From JBCCXL01 sp039191605 (GTDB lineage: Bacteria > Acidobacteriota > Thermoanaerobaculia > Multivoradales > JAHZIX01), in NCBI GenBank assembly GCA_039191605.1, contig JBCCXL010000002.1:124001-188000 (forward strand): a DNA stretch of 64,000 bases, written 5' to 3'. Shown here piece after piece: positions 62,539-64,000 of the stretch (within the stretch, counting starts at the first letter, position 1; each line of letters begins with the position of its first letter). A model generated the notes under the pieces. It did not search any database. It was not told the DNA's origin and saw only the letters and a list, made by a program, of their open reading frames with translations. The position numbers and the translations under genes are program-made.

Positions 62539-63057
62539 TCAACCCTCCTTTTCTGCGGTGGCTGAAGCCTCAGTGGACTCTTTGTCCGAAGCTTCTTTCG
62601 TCTCGGCGGATTCAGAGGCCCCGGCAGCATCAGAGGCCTCAGCGGCTTCAGAGCCCCCGGCGGCATCAGAGGCCTCAGCGGCTTCAGACGCCTCAGCGGC
62701 TTCAGACGCCTCAGCGGCTTCAGACGCCTCAGCGGCTTCCTCTTCTGGCTTCGGCTCGATGTCCTGAAAGCGATCGGTACGCACGACCAAATGCCGGAGA
62801 ATGCGCTCGTTTTGATTGAGGCGAGTCTCGACATTCGCCAGGGGATTCCCCTTCTCAGCGGTCACATAGAGCAGCATGTACTTGCCTTCCTTGATCTTGT
62901 TGATCGGATAGGCAAGCTTGCGGCGGCCCCAGTTGTCGCGCTTCGCCACCTGGGCATCAGCGGCTTCGATCAGGCTCTGGATTTCATCGGTAAGCTTGAC
63001 CACGTCCTCGTCGGAGGTACGCGGGTCCACGATGAACACCAGCTCATAGAGTCTCAT
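62539..63057 (-). CDS. rpsF: 30S ribosomal protein bS6 with long repetitive acidic tail
   Basis: Residues 1-100 form a standard bS6 (MRLYELVFIVDP at the start, GRRKLAYPI about 45-53, HLVVRTD about 89-95). The usual length is 95-135 residues; this one has 172 because of a tail of some 70 residues made of Glu-Ala-Ala-Glu-Ala-Ser-type repeats, encoded by 18-bp tandem units. The ATG at 63057 has GGGAGG 4 nt upstream. It heads the rpsF-rpsR-rplI cluster; no priB or ssb gene lies between rpsF and rpsR. The tail is probably disordered; E. coli bS6 also has a Glu tail added after translation, so an acidic extension is not unprecedented. Confidence 0.97.
   Translation of the reverse strand: MRLYELVFIVDPRTSDEDVVKLTDEIQSLIEAADAQVAKRDNWGRRKLAYPINKIKEGKYMLLYVTAEKGNPLANVETRLNQNERILRHLVVRTDRFQDIEPKPEEEAAEASEAAEASEAAEASEAAEASDAAGGSEAAEASDAAGASESAETKEASDKESTEASATAEKEG
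62624..62740. repeat. 18-bp tandem repeats in rpsF tail
   Basis: Plus-strand unit GCCTCAGCGGCTTCAGAC occurs at 62672, 62690 and 62708 with a partial copy at 62726. More degenerate units lie at 62624-62671. All keep frame. Confidence 0.92.
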
Positions 63058-63501
63058 GGATCCTCCCTTCGGATAGGTCCCCGGCTCCCTAGGAGCGTTG
63101 GGGGAAGGCTAGTCCCGCTTCTTCACGGAACAGAGAGGCGAACGAGTTGTGTCTAGGCAAACTGTGCCTTAGCGGGCGCCAGTCTATGCAGATTTTCTCT
63201 TCGCAGATGTTGTGTCGAACTAAAGAACAGAACCGAAACCCTCGATTCTAGGGGTCCGCCGAAAAACCGAAGTTTTCTCGGCGCACAAGATTTGTGATCA
63301 TGAGGGACATCGTCAAGAAATGCAAGGCTTTTCCAGCCTCTGACGAAGCCCTCCGGCCACGACTGGGCTCTACCCTTGGCACTACGCTCGCCCCTTAGGG
63401 CGGCCAGCTCAGCAGCCCAGCGGAAATCACGGCGCGAAACGAATCGAGCCGGTGAGGGTATCTCTCCCCCACCGGCTCTCAATTCGCTACAAGGCCGGAG
63501 A
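63058..63501. other. Intergenic region between hppA and rpsF
   Basis: No gene supported. A hairpin (63446-63478) follows hppA. The rest must carry the rpsF promoter and leader, but I see no convincing -35/-10 pair. A frame at 63153-63482 has no start signal or recognisable domain. Confidence 0.55.
63446..63478 (-). terminator. Terminator-like hairpin after hppA
   Basis: Perfect 9-bp arms GAGCCGGTG and CACCGGCTC around a 15-nt loop, starting 24 nt past the hppA stop. The trailing T-run on the minus strand is weak (GATTCGTTTCG). Confidence 0.55.
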
Positions 63502-64000
63502 TCAGATGATCAGCGGAGCGATGACCAGGGCCACCACCGACATCAGCTTGATGAGGATGTTGAGGCTCGGGCCGGCGGTGTCCTTGAAGGGATCGCCGAC
63601 GGTGTCGCCCACCACGGCGGCCTTGTGGGCGTCGGAGCCCTTACCGCCGAGGTGACCACCCTCGATGTACTTCTTAGCGTTGTCCCAAGCGCCACCGGCG
63701 TTGGCCATGAAGATCGCCATGGAAACACCGGAGACGGTGACGCCGGCGAGCAGACCGCCGAGAGCTTCCTTGTCCCAGAAGCCCACCGCCACCGGCACGA
63801 TCACGGCCATCAGGCCCGGAACCACCATTTCGCGAATCGCCGCGGCGGTGGAGATATCCACGCACTTGGCGTACTCCGCCTCCGCCTTACCTTCCATCAG
63901 CCCAGGGATGTCCTTGAACTGACGGCGCACCTCTTCGATCATCTCGAAGGCCGCGCGCCCCACCGCCTGCATCGCCATGGAGGAGAACAGGAAGGGCAGC
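63502..64000 (-). CDS. hppA: Membrane-bound proton-translocating pyrophosphatase, C-terminal part
   Basis: The gene runs off the right edge; 166 codons including the stop are visible. The enzyme couples pyrophosphate hydrolysis to ion pumping across the inner membrane. Seen here: the segment MEGKAEAEYAKCVDISTAAA, a hydrophobic helix, GGLLAGVTVSGVSMA, GGAWDNAKKYIEGG and the highly conserved acidic motif GDTVGDPFKDTAGPSLN, which takes part in Mg-pyrophosphate binding, then a final hydrophobic helix. The K+-dependence determinant lies outside the window. A hairpin follows the stop. Confidence 0.97.
   Translation of the reverse strand, partial: LPFLFSSMAMQAVGRAAFEMIEEVRRQFKDIPGLMEGKAEAEYAKCVDISTAAAIREMVVPGLMAVIVPVAVGFWDKEALGGLLAGVTVSGVSMAIFMANAGGAWDNAKKYIEGGHLGGKGSDAHKAAVVGDTVGDPFKDTAGPSLNILIKLMSVVALVIAPLII

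Noticed and set aside
63153..63482. Open frame between hppA and rpsF
   Set aside because: No start signal or domain; it overlaps the hppA hairpin.

Overview
The window is a high-GC Gram-negative chromosome segment in which every supported gene lies on the minus strand. About 60.6 kb of it (60668 down to 39) is one tightly packed operon-like array for making and importing an acylated peptide siderophore. To its right are a small putative metal-binding membrane protein (61033-61353), the ribosomal cluster rpsF-rpsR-rplI (63057-61842) and the 3' end of hppA (63502-64000). The TonB-dependent receptor shows there is an outer membrane. The GC content, the carboxypeptidase-regulatory-like domain on the receptor, the H+-pyrophosphatase and the giant NRPS genes suggest Acidobacteriota or Myxococcota. 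That placement is inference; no marker in the window settles it.

In transcription order (right to left) the array is: NRPS-A, with a fatty acyl-AMP ligase loading domain (52200-60668); NRPS-B (50281-52203); TauD/SyrP-like dioxygenase 1 (49184-50284); NRPS-D (39357-49187); NRPS-E (30679-39360); NRPS-F (24340-30678); dioxygenase 2 (23306-24343); NRPS-H (16728-23309); NRPS-I with the terminal thioesterase (5995-16731); TonB-dependent receptor (3620-5977); substrate-binding lipoprotein (2248-3615); FecCD-type permease (1160-2251); ABC ATPase (39-1163). Most junctions are 4-base start/stop overlaps (ATGA, GTGA or TTGA), so translation appears coupled along the array.

Fourteen amino-acid adenylation (A) domains can be counted. 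Hand-read pocket residues suggest acyl-Ser-Ser-Asx-Asx-Asx-Thr-Pro-Asx-(basic)-X-X-Z-Z-Z, where the last three modules share one code. The two dioxygenases fit beta-hydroxylation of carrier-bound aspartate, a known iron ligand, so the product is most likely a lipopeptide siderophore with beta-hydroxyaspartate. All of these codes were aligned by eye.

The most striking anomaly is an in-frame TAG directly followed by ATG at 30676-30681. It cuts an otherwise intact Asx-type A domain between core motifs A2 and A3 and so separates NRPS-E from NRPS-F. The aligned codon of a near-identical A domain in NRPS-D is TCG, one substitution away. Other oddities are three condensation-like domains without the catalytic His pair (two of them opening the NRPS gene just downstream of each dioxygenase gene), a module split between A and carrier domains on two proteins (A/B), three near-identical terminal modules, and many in-frame short tandem repeats in NRPS loops, the ABC ATPase and ribosomal protein bS6. 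A Fur-like inverted repeat overlaps the start of the small membrane protein upstream of the array.
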